The notes under the pieces: model-generated
Told to the model about the DNA's origin: nothing
Database searches by the model: none
What the model saw: only the letters and a program-made list of their open reading frames with translations
Position numbers and translations under genes: made by a program
Source: an uncultured Oscillibacter sp.
Lineage (GTDB): Bacteria > Bacillota > Clostridia > Oscillospirales > Oscillospiraceae
Direction: 5' to 3'
DNA length: 64,000 nucleotides
Assembly (NCBI GenBank): GCA_947365245.1
Contig: CANAWG010000010.1
Span: 1 to 64,000 of the forward strand
Shown: in pieces, positions 57,981 through 64,000 of the stretch
Position numbering within the stretch: position 1 is the stretch's first letter
Layout of the letters: every line of letters begins with the position of its first letter

Positions 57981-58195
57981 ACATTCAACCTCCAGCATCC
58001 ATTGTGTCCCCGGGAGTGGGAAACTATTACTTCTGAACGGCAGGAAGTAACAGCCGCCATATTTTGCGGTTGCCGCCGCTTTGCGGCGGCGGGCAAAATG
58101 GCGCAAATCAAATGTATTATTTTCAAATTTTTAATTCGAAAATAATATTCCGGCGGGACGCCGGCAGATTTTGCGGGAGAGAGAGGTCATCCATT

Positions 58196-58768
58196 ATGCC
58201 GGATACATGGGAATCCCTGAGACAGGAATGTCTCCAGTGCCGGGGCTGCGCCCTGGCGGAAACGCGCACCAACGTGGTCTTTGGCGACGGCTCCACAGAC
58301 GCGGAAATTCTCTTTGTGGGCGAGGGCCCCGGCCAGCACGAGGACGAGCAGGGCATCCCCTTTGTGGGCCGGGGCGGCCAGCTGCTGGACGAGATGCTGG
58401 AGATGGTATACCTGGACCGCACCAAGGTCTACATCGCCAACGTGGTCAAGTGCCGTCCGCCCCAGAACCGGGATCCTCTGAACGTGGAGGAGGACGCCTG
58501 CATCGGCTACCTCCAGCGCCAGATCGCCCTGCTGCGGCCCAAGATCCTGGTGTGCCTGGGGCGGATCGCCGCCAAGGCCATCATCAAGCAGGATTTCAAG
58601 ATCACCCAGGAGCACGGCCAGTGGTTTGAACGGGACGGTATCCAGATGACCGCCATCTACCACCCGGCGGCGCTGCTGCGGGACCCCCGGAAGCGGCCGG
58701 AGACCTTCGAGGACCTGAAGGCCATCCAGGCCAAGGCCCGGGAGCTGTGCACCCGCACAACAGTCTGA
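58196..58768 (+). CDS. type-4 uracil-DNA glycosylase (iron-sulfur)
   Basis: A 190-aa family-4 UDG. The catalytic motif GEGPGQHEDEQGIPFVGRGGQ is present, and four Cys residues ligate the [4Fe-4S] cluster: CLQCRGC at the N-terminus, CRPPQNR and CLG. The last motif, HPAALLRDP, is conserved. It removes uracil from DNA. The start is the ATG at 58196 with GAGAGG upstream. Confidence 0.93.
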   Translation: MPDTWESLRQECLQCRGCALAETRTNVVFGDGSTDAEILFVGEGPGQHEDEQGIPFVGRGGQLLDEMLEMVYLDRTKVYIANVVKCRPPQNRDPLNVEEDACIGYLQRQIALLRPKILVCLGRIAAKAIIKQDFKITQEHGQWFERDGIQMTAIYHPAALLRDPRKRPETFEDLKAIQAKARELCTRTTV

Positions 58769-58773
58769 GAGGG

Positions 58774-58800
58774 ACGGGAGGGCGCTGCCCTCCCGTTTTT
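58774..58800 (+). terminator. terminator after UDG gene
   Basis: A 10-bp stem (58774-58783 with 58787-58796) followed by T5. Confidence 0.85.
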
Positions 58801-58809
58801 GCGGCCTGA

Positions 58810-58863
58810 TTGTAAACCTATTTTAAATTTATAGTTGACAACTGAGGAAAAATCGGGTATGCT
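58810..58863 (+). promoter_or_regulatory. BirA operator overlapping the bioY promoter
   Basis: TTGTAAAC (58810-58817), 16 bases, GTTGACAA (58834-58841): close to the BirA box TTGTTAAC-N15/16-GTTAACAA. The right half contains the -35 TTGACA (58835-58840), with TATGCT at 58858-58863, 17 bases away. Biotin-loaded BirA would block transcription. Confidence 0.8.
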
Positions 58864-58893
58864 TCTCCCATAAGAAAAAAGGAGGACGCCCCC

Positions 58894-59460
58894 ATGGTTT
58901 CCAAAGACGCCGCCGCGCCCCGTTTTCGGACGCTGGACCTGACTTACATCGCGCTGTTCGCCGTGCTGATGGCCGTCTGCGCCTGGATCTCCACGCCCAA
59001 GACCCCCATTTCCGTGCCGTTCACACTCCAGACTTTCGCCGTGTTCGCGGCCCTCACCATCCTGGGGGGCCGGCGGGGGCTGTGGGCCGTGCTGGTGTAC
59101 CTGCTGATGGGCCTGGTGGGCCTGCCGGTGTTCACCGGCTTCCAGGGGGGGCCCGGGGTGCTGCTGGGCACCACCGGCGGCTACATCATCGGCTTTGCGG
59201 GCTCCGCCCTGGTGTACTGGCTGGTGACCGCGAAGCTTGGAAGAGGCCTGTCGGGCATGGTCTGCGGGTGTCTCCTGGGGCTTCTGGTGTGCTACGCTTT
59301 CGGCACCGCCTGGTTTTTGACCCTCTATACCAGCACCAAGGGGCCCATCAGTCTGGCGGCGGCCCTGATGGCCTGCGTGGTTCCTTTCATCGTGCCGGAC
59401 CTTTTGAAGATGGCCCTGGCGGTGCTGCTGGCCCGCCGGGTGGGGAAGTACCTGAGGTAA
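58894..59460 (+). CDS. bioY: biotin transporter BioY (ECF S component)
   Basis: A 188-aa membrane protein with six helices and the BioY signature: KTPISVPFTLQTFAVF, GLPVFTGFQGGPGVLLGTTGGYIIGF. It captures biotin, alone or with the ECF energy-coupling module, which is not encoded nearby. The upstream BirA box supports biotin control. RBS AAAGGAGG. Its stop abuts a MITE-like repeat. Confidence 0.94.
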   Translation: MVSKDAAAPRFRTLDLTYIALFAVLMAVCAWISTPKTPISVPFTLQTFAVFAALTILGGRRGLWAVLVYLLMGLVGLPVFTGFQGGPGVLLGTTGGYIIGFAGSALVYWLVTAKLGRGLSGMVCGCLLGLLVCYAFGTAWFLTLYTSTKGPISLAAALMACVVPFIVPDLLKMALAVLLARRVGKYLR

Positions 59461-59621
59461 GAAGCTGCACCAATAGCCTCAGCACAAATCTTTGCGGCCA
59501 AAATTGCCGCTGACTGCGTTAAAAAATCTTGAAATATACAAAGTATTCCTGCGATTTTTTGCCTTGCCATCGCCAATTTTGCCTCCCAAATCTGTATGCT
59601 TCGGCTAATGGTACAGCTTCT
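59460..59621. repeat. 162-bp MITE-like repeat, copy 2
   Basis: Same element as 57293-57454, same length and orientation, with inverted ends AGAAGCTGCACCA and TGGTACAGCTTCT. It begins at the stop codon of bioY (TAA shared) and has TA on its right flank. Confidence 0.85.
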
Positions 59622-59628
59622 AAAAGCG

Positions 59629-59655
59629 GCGGCCCCCGGCTTTGCCGGGGGCCGC
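59629..59655 (-). terminator. GC-rich terminator-like hairpin
   Basis: A 12-bp stem (59629-59640 with 59644-59655) with a TTT loop. It follows the 42-codon gene on the minus strand; the minus-side tail has A and T but no long T run. Confidence 0.65.
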
Positions 59656-59659
59656 TCTC

Positions 59660-59788
59660 TCACTTTTTCTGCTTTTTTCGCAGCTGCTCCTCCACCTTTT
59701 TCAGTCCCTTGACACAGAGGAAAACCGCCGCCGCCAGCAGGCCCAGCCCGCCGGCAAAGTGGTCGTCTCTCCGGTTCTGATTGGCCAT
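59660..59788 (-). CDS. small membrane-type protein, 42 aa
   Basis: A 42-aa peptide: polar N-terminus (ANQNRRDDH), a hydrophobic segment FAGGLGLLAAAVFLCVKGL, then a Lys/Glu-rich tail. The start ATG at 59788 has AGGAGG seven bases upstream. It lies 10 bp after the XRE-cupin gene on the same strand, so it is probably cotranscribed. Function unknown. Confidence 0.6.
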   Translation of the reverse strand: MANQNRRDDHFAGGLGLLAAAVFLCVKGLKKVEEQLRKKQKK

Positions 59789-59798
59789 GGCGCGCCTC

Positions 59799-60353
59799 CT
59801 ATTTCAAATACTGGTAGGCCAGCAGCAGCCGGGCGGTGCTGTTGGTCATGTTGACAAACGAGTAGGGCCGGTCGGCGGCAAAGCGCAGGGCGTCCCGCTC
59901 CATCAGCTGGAACTCCTGGTCCTCCGCCGTCAGGGCCACCGTGCCGGACATCACCGTGGCGTGGCACACGCACCCGGGCACCGACAGCTCCGGGCGGTAG
60001 TGGGCGCTGATGTACAGATCCAGAAAAAAGCTCTCCTGCCGGGTGACGCCGTCGTAGGGCATGGAGGGCCGCAGCAGCACCTTGCCTCCGTCCAGCCGCC
60101 TGGGGATGTTGTCCGGCTCCCGGCTCAGCAGCAGCGAGGCAAAATCGTCGTTTTCCAGCAGAATCTCCGCCGGGACCTTCAGCGCCTCCGCCAGCTTGCC
60201 CAGAATGGCCACGGAGGGGTTGGCCTCCCCCCGCTCGATCTGACTGAGCATACTGCGGGACACGCCGGACAGGGCCGCCGTCCGCTCCAGACTCAGTTTT
60301 TTACTCTTTCGGATGCGCTTGATATTCTCCGCCACAGCGCGGTTCAGCTCCAT
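59799..60353 (-). CDS. XRE-cupin transcriptional regulator
   Basis: A 184-aa protein. The N-terminal HTH (LERTAALSGVSRSMLSQIERGEANPS) is of the XRE type. The C-terminal cupin (VSGTVALTAEDQEFQLMERDAL) binds a ligand. The combination is typical of regulators of amino acid or polyamine metabolism. RBS AGGAGGA would be expected; upstream GGAATGC is weak. A sigma-A promoter lies 54 bp upstream. Confidence 0.88.
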   Translation of the reverse strand: MELNRAVAENIKRIRKSKKLSLERTAALSGVSRSMLSQIERGEANPSVAILGKLAEALKVPAEILLENDDFASLLLSREPDNIPRRLDGGKVLLRPSMPYDGVTRQESFFLDLYISAHYRPELSVPGCVCHATVMSGTVALTAEDQEFQLMERDALRFAADRPYSFVNMTNSTARLLLAYQYLK

Positions 60354-60406
60354 GGGAATGCCGTCCTCTCTGTGAGATTTCCAATATAATGGGCGATAGT
60401 CCTTTT

Positions 60407-60435
60407 ATAGTAACCGCTCTGTCGAATTTTGTCAA
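60407..60435 (-). promoter_or_regulatory. sigma-A-type promoter of the XRE-cupin gene
   Basis: On the minus strand TTGACA (60430-60435), 17 bases, TACTAT (60407-60412). Confidence 0.75.
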
Positions 60436-60502
60436 GGGAAAAAGTGCCGGCGCACCCTCCCCATGGAAATTGCGCCGTCGGAGACGGATTTTGCGCCGCC
60501 TC

Positions 60503-60531
60503 TTGACAAAACGGCAAACTCCCCGTAAAAT
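60503..60531 (+). promoter_or_regulatory. sigma-A-type promoter of the T-box-leuS operon
   Basis: TTGACA (60503-60508), exactly 17 bases, TAAAAT (60526-60531). It is just upstream of the T-box leader. Confidence 0.85.
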
Positions 60532-60537
60532 AGCGCT

Positions 60538-60786
60538 GGTAAATGATTCAGAAAGACTTGGATGGGAAGAAAGACGGGAACTCCCGCCTCCAGAGAGCCG
60601 GCGGACGCTGCGAGCCGGTGGGGGAGCCCCGTGGATGACTGCTCCCGGAGTCTCCCGCCTGAACGGATGAGTAGGGCGGGACGGCTTGGCCCCGTTACAG
60701 GCCCCGAGGGCCCCTCCGGGGCTGAACAGGGTGGTACCGCGTGATCTCACGCCCCTGGCCGTACGGGCTGGGGGCGATATTTTTTG
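60538..60786 (+). promoter_or_regulatory. T-box riboswitch (likely tRNA-Leu)
   Basis: The leader shows the AG-rich Stem I elements (AGAGAGCCGGCGG, GCTGCGAGCCGG), and the conserved T-box GGTGGTACCGCG at 60730-60741 with AACAGG before it. A CGCCCC/GGGGGCG terminator with TTTTTT ends at 60786. The codon CTC in ACTGCTCCCGG is a plausible specifier for leucine and fits leuS downstream. Uncharged tRNA-Leu would pair with the leader and allow antitermination. The specifier assignment is by eye. Confidence 0.88.
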
Positions 60787-60901
60787 CTTCATCTGCTCAA
60801 AAACCTGTATTGATAACCGGGGAATGCTGGATGGACGGGAAAGAGACTGGCCGGGCAGCGTTCAACAGTTTGAGAATACAGGTTCTAAGGGAGGCGTTGG
60901 A

Positions 60902-61234
60902 ATGAGCATTGTGGTCCATCTTTACTACACGGGCGCCGGCGGCGCCGCCCAGGCTTTCGTACGGGAGATGGAGGAGAGCGGCACGGCGGAGAAGATCCGC
61001 GCCGAGGCGGGAAATGAGCGCTACGCCTACTTTCAGCCCCTGGATGACCCGGAGACCGTGCTTTTGATTGACGCCTGGTCGGATCGGGCCGCCCTGGACC
61101 GGCATCACGCCTCCCCTATGATGGAGGACATCATCCGTCTGCGGGAGAGGTACGCCCTTCACATGCGGGCGGAGCGCTATGTGACGGATGCAGGGGGAAT
61201 CCCTGCCTCAGACGAGAAATTCATCATAAAATAG
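60902..61234 (+). CDS. antibiotic biosynthesis monooxygenase (ABM)-domain protein
   Basis: A 110-aa protein of the ABM/YgiN-like fold: EESGTAEKIRAEAGNERYAYFQPLDD, then ETVLLIDAWSDRAALDRHHAS, typical of putative quinol monooxygenases. It lies between the T-box and leuS, so it should be controlled by leucine tRNA charging. A reason for that linkage is not obvious. RBS GGGAGG. Confidence 0.82.
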   Translation: MSIVVHLYYTGAGGAAQAFVREMEESGTAEKIRAEAGNERYAYFQPLDDPETVLLIDAWSDRAALDRHHASPMMEDIIRLRERYALHMRAERYVTDAGGIPASDEKFIIK

Positions 61235-61270
61235 AAAGAAATGACAATATAATGGACAAAGGAGACGACT

Positions 61271-63694
61271 ATGAAGTACGATTTTACCGCCATTGAGAAG
61301 AAGTGGCAGCAGAGGTGGCTGGAGACCAAGCCCTTTGCCGCCGTCACCGGGGACCAGACGAGGGAGAAGTTCTTCGGCCTCATCGAGTTCCCCTATCCCT
61401 CCGGCCAGGGGCTCCACGTGGGCCACGCCCGGCCCTTTACCGCCATGGACATCATCTGCCGCAAAAAGCGGATGCAGGGTTACAACGTCCTCTTCCCCAT
61501 TGGCTACGATGCTTTCGGCCTGCCCACGGAGAACTACGCCGTCAAGAATCACATCCACCCCGCCAAGGTCACTCACGACAACATTGAAAATTTCCGCGCT
61601 CAGCTCCACATGCTGGGCTACTCTTTCGACTGGGACCGGGAGGTGAACACCACCGACCCCAGCTACTACAAGTGGACCCAGTGGATCTTCCTCCAGATGT
61701 TCAAAAAGGGCCTTGCGTACAAGGCCTCCATGCCGGTGAACTGGTGCACCAGCTGCAAGATCGTCCTGGCCAACGAGGAAGTGGTGGAGGGCGTGTGCGA
61801 GCGCTGCGGCGGCGAGGTCATCCGCAAGGAGAAGAGCCAGTGGATGCTGGCCATCACCAAGTACGCCGACCGCCTCATTGACGACCTGGAGGACGTGGAT
61901 TTCATCAACCGGGTGAAGATCCAGCAGCGCAACTGGATCGGCCGGTCCGAGGGCTGCGAGATCACCTTCAAGACCAACACGGACGACGACATCACCGTCT
62001 ACACCACCCGGGCGGACACCCTCTACGGCGTTTCCTACGTGGTCATCTCCCCGGAGCATCCCCTCCTTGATAAGTGGAAGGACCGCATCGCCAACTGGGG
62101 GGAAGTGGAGGCCTACCAGCAGGAGGCCGCCCGCAAGTCCGACTTTGAGCGGGGCGAGCTGAACAAGGACAAGACCGGCGTCCGGCTGGACGGCATCTCC
62201 GTCACCAACCCCGTCAATGGGGAGACCGTGCCCATGTTCGTCTCTGATTACGTCCTCATGGGCTACGGCACCGGCATCGTCATGGGCGTGCCGGGCCACG
62301 ACCAGCGGGACTGGGAGTTCGCCACCAAGTTCGGCCTGCCCATCATCCCCGTGGTGGAGGGGGGCGACGTCACCAAGTGCGCCTATACCGCCAAGGACGA
62401 CGGGATCATGATCAACTCCGGCTTCATGAACGGCATGACCGTGAAAGAGGCCATCCCCGCCATGAAAGAGTACGCCGTGGAGCACGGCTTCGGCGTGAAG
62501 AAGACCAACTTCAAGCTCCGGGACTGGGTGTTCTCCCGCCAGCGGTACTGGGGCGAGCCCATCCCCCTGGTGAACTGCCCCAAGTGCGGCTGGGTGCCCC
62601 TGCCGGAGGAGCAGCTCCCCCTGCTGCTGCCCGATGTGGAGAGCTACGAGGTGACGGACACCGGCGAGAGCCCCCTGGCGAAAATGACCGACTGGGTGAA
62701 CACCACCTGCCCCCAGTGCGGCGGCCCCGCCCAGCGGGAGACGGACACCATGCCCCAGTGGGCGGGCTCCTCCTGGTACTTCCTCCGGTATATGGACCCT
62801 CACAACGACAAGGCCCTGGCCAGCAAGGAGGCCCTGGACTACTGGTCTCCCGTGGACTGGTACAACGGCGGCATGGAGCACACCACCCTGCACCTGCTCT
62901 ACTCCCGCTTCTGGCATAAGTTCCTCTATGATATCGGCGTGGTGCCCTTCGCGGAGCCTTACCCCAAGCGCACCAGCCACGGCATGATCCTGGGCGAGGG
63001 CGGGGAGAAGATGTCCAAGTCCCGGGGAAACGTGGTGAACCCCAACGACATTGTGGCCCAGTACGGCGCGGACACCATGCGCCTGTATATCATGTTCGTG
63101 GGCGACTTCGAGCAGGCGGCCATCTGGTCCACCGAGGCGGTCAAGGGCTCCAAACGGTTCCTGGACCGGGTGTGGAACCTGGCGGAGAGCGCGAAAGACA
63201 GCTTTGACCTCACCCCCGCCAACGAGGCCGTCCTCCATAAGACCATTAAAAAGGTCACCGACGACATCGACAGCCTGAAGATGAACACCGCCATCGCCGC
63301 CATGATGACCGCCGTCAACGAGCTGACGGCCAACGGCGTGACAAAGGGCGACATGAAGATCCTGCTCCTCCTGCTGAATCCCTTTGCCCCCCACATCACC
63401 GAGGAGCTGTGGGAGACGCTGGGCTTCGCCGGGAAGACGGGCAAAATGTGCTGCCAGTCCGACTGGCCGGTCTACGACGAGAGCAAGACCGTGGCCGCCA
63501 CCGCGGACATGGCGGTGCAGGTGAACGGCAAGCTGAAGGGCACCATCACCGTGCCGGCGGACAGCGAGGAGAAGGCCGTGGTGGCCGCCGCCCTGGAGGT
63601 GGAGAAAGTGCAGAAAGCCACCGAGGGGATGCAGATCGTCAAGACCATCCTGGTAAAGAACCGTCTGGTGAACCTGATCGTCAAGCCCCAGTGA
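61271..63694 (+). CDS. leuS: leucyl-tRNA synthetase
   Basis: An 807-aa class I synthetase. HIGH-type motif in [15 protein letters not shown]; the CP1 editing domain around residues 220-400; KMSKS in [16 protein letters not shown]; anticodon-binding domain at the C-terminus. Zinc ligands CTSCK and CERCG, CPKCG and CPQCG are present. It charges tRNA-Leu and is under T-box control. RBS AAGGAGA precedes the ATG. Confidence 0.97.
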   Translation: MKYDFTAIEKKWQQRWLETKPFAAVTGDQTREKFFGLIEFPYPSGQGLHVGHARPFTAMDIICRKKRMQGYNVLFPIGYDAFGLPTENYAVKNHIHPAKVTHDNIENFRAQLHMLGYSFDWDREVNTTDPSYYKWTQWIFLQMFKKGLAYKASMPVNWCTSCKIVLANEEVVEGVCERCGGEVIRKEKSQWMLAITKYADRLIDDLEDVDFINRVKIQQRNWIGRSEGCEITFKTNTDDDITVYTTRADTLYGVSYVVISPEHPLLDKWKDRIANWGEVEAYQQEAARKSDFERGELNKDKTGVRLDGISVTNPVNGETVPMFVSDYVLMGYGTGIVMGVPGHDQRDWEFATKFGLPIIPVVEGGDVTKCAYTAKDDGIMINSGFMNGMTVKEAIPAMKEYAVEHGFGVKKTNFKLRDWVFSRQRYWGEPIPLVNCPKCGWVPLPEEQLPLLLPDVESYEVTDTGESPLAKMTDWVNTTCPQCGGPAQRETDTMPQWAGSSWYFLRYMDPHNDKALASKEALDYWSPVDWYNGGMEHTTLHLLYSRFWHKFLYDIGVVPFAEPYPKRTSHGMILGEGGEKMSKSRGNVVNPNDIVAQYGADTMRLYIMFVGDFEQAAIWSTEAVKGSKRFLDRVWNLAESAKDSFDLTPANEAVLHKTIKKVTDDIDSLKMNTAIAAMMTAVNELTANGVTKGDMKILLLLLNPFAPHITEELWETLGFAGKTGKMCCQSDWPVYDESKTVAATADMAVQVNGKLKGTITVPADSEEKAVVAAALEVEKVQKATEGMQIVKTILVKNRLVNLIVKPQ

Positions 63695-63709
63695 GGCGCC
63701 GCTGCCAAA

Positions 63710-63748
63710 AAAAGCGAGGCCCCGTCCATCGGACGGGGCCTCGCTTTT
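63710..63748 (+). terminator. terminator after leuS
   Basis: An 18-bp perfect stem (63710-63727 with 63731-63748) flanked by A and T runs. Confidence 0.9.
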
Positions 63749-63825
63749 CACCTCCCAAAACCGGCCAGTCCACATTTGATTTGTTGAAATGCACCATTCT
63801 ATACCAAAGTTTTTGTATATTTCCC

Positions 63826-63854
63826 TTGACAGTTGCCATGGAAGCGATTAAACT
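63826..63854 (+). promoter_or_regulatory. strong sigma-A-type promoter at the end of the window
   Basis: TTGACA (63826-63831), exactly 17 bases, TAAACT (63849-63854). Confidence 0.75.
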
Positions 63855-63860
63855 GATAAC

Positions 63861-64000
63861 GGATAATTATCGGCGGGCGATAGGGGTGCCCACCGGTCGT
63901 TTATTCGAGGACAGCCGGACGCACCTGGAAAGGGATTGGCTCCCATTCCGTCCGGCGGGCCGAAAGCCCGCTGGCTGTGCGGCCGCGGTACGCGGATGCG
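63861..64000 (+). ncRNA. structured RNA or leader, cut by the window end
   Basis: After the promoter there is no reading frame with a ribosome site, but there are nested stems: CGGGC/GCCC-ACCG near 63876-63896, ACAGCC...GGCTGT enclosing GGACG/CGTCC and GCGGGC-CGAAA-GCCCGC in a three-way-junction layout. I cannot name the class; it lacks motifs of RNase P (GAGGAAAGTCC), tmRNA, T-box, and TPP or cobalamin riboswitches in what is visible. A fluoride-type riboswitch was considered but does not fit well. Confidence 0.5.

Noticed and set aside
57293-59621. The two 162-bp repeats as attachment sites of an element carrying UDG and bioY
   Set aside because: Each copy has its own terminal inverted repeats and TA flanks, and there is no recombinase between them, so independent MITE-type insertions explain them better.
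61208-63775. 855-codon open frame antisense to leuS
   Set aside because: High-GC shadow of a gene with unmistakable leuS motifs; the antisense product is low-complexity (His/Gly/Val/Leu-rich) and has no ribosome site.
63861-64000. Fluoride riboswitch, RNase P RNA or tmRNA at the window end
   Set aside because: GGGCGATAGGGG loosely recalls a fluoride switch, but the conserved pairing partners are not in place; RNase P and tmRNA signature motifs are absent.

Overview
The window reads as chromosome of a spore-forming, high-GC anaerobic Firmicute, most like Oscillospiraceae (the Flavonifractor/Lawsonibacter type of gut clostridia). The signs are GC-rich Firmicute coding with strong Shine-Dalgarno sites, a sporulation gene (spoVAD), an SRP RNA-dnaX-ybaB block, a T-box-controlled leuS, a BirA-controlled bioY, and many clostridial recombinases. 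This placement is inference from gene content; no database was searched.

Layout. (1) 1-5097: a ~5 kb, lower-GC integrative element at the 3' end of a tRNA-Ala(GGC) gene. It is bounded by a direct repeat of 55 bp, and possibly more, since copy 1 meets the window edge. It holds two related large serine recombinases that face outward and a HipA-like kinase between them. (2) 5.2-6.5 kb: a DtxR-family regulator and a PdaA-like polysaccharide deacetylase. (3) 6675-19458: one tightly overlapping operon for a PBSX-like contractile-tail phage particle. It runs from terminase through portal, protease, capsid, connectors, sheath, tube and baseplate. It has no integrase, repressor, replication, lysis or fibre genes, and a 206-aa protein sits where the tape measure should be. 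(4) 19.6-21.1 kb: a PutP-type symporter.

(5) 21439-41916: the most striking region. spoVAD is split in two. The C-terminal third lies at 21439-21836 and the N-terminal two thirds at 41288-41916, both on the minus strand. They are separated by a 19,458-bp element that begins with a large serine recombinase gene. Joining the halves at a shared 7-bp core restores one uninterrupted 339-codon spoVAD reading frame, and the two inner ends form an inverted-repeat attP-like site. This is the architecture of the sigK 'skin' element, but in a gene that other spore formers express in the forespore. The cargo is metabolic rather than viral: alpha-amylase, glycogen synthase with an odd N-terminal tail, an AgrC/AgrA-like two-component pair, a Crp/Fnr regulator with its own operators and a redox operon, and a sigma-54-controlled cysteine-catabolism module (CyuA, PatB, a DAACS transporter, RidA, a glutaredoxin-like protein).

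(6) 41.9-64 kb: ordinary chromosome. It carries a small HTH protein, a CDF metal exporter, a CpXC zinc-ribbon protein, a c-di-GMP synthase next to a PilZ protein, the SRP RNA with dnaX and ybaB, two lipoproteins, an ECF-like sigma factor with a possible partner, proS, a lipase-like hydrolase, a type-4 uracil-DNA glycosylase, bioY, an XRE-cupin regulator, and T-box-ABM-leuS. Two near-identical 162-bp MITE-like repeats sit exactly at stop codons at 57.3 and 59.5 kb. The window ends inside a strongly promoted, structured RNA or leader.
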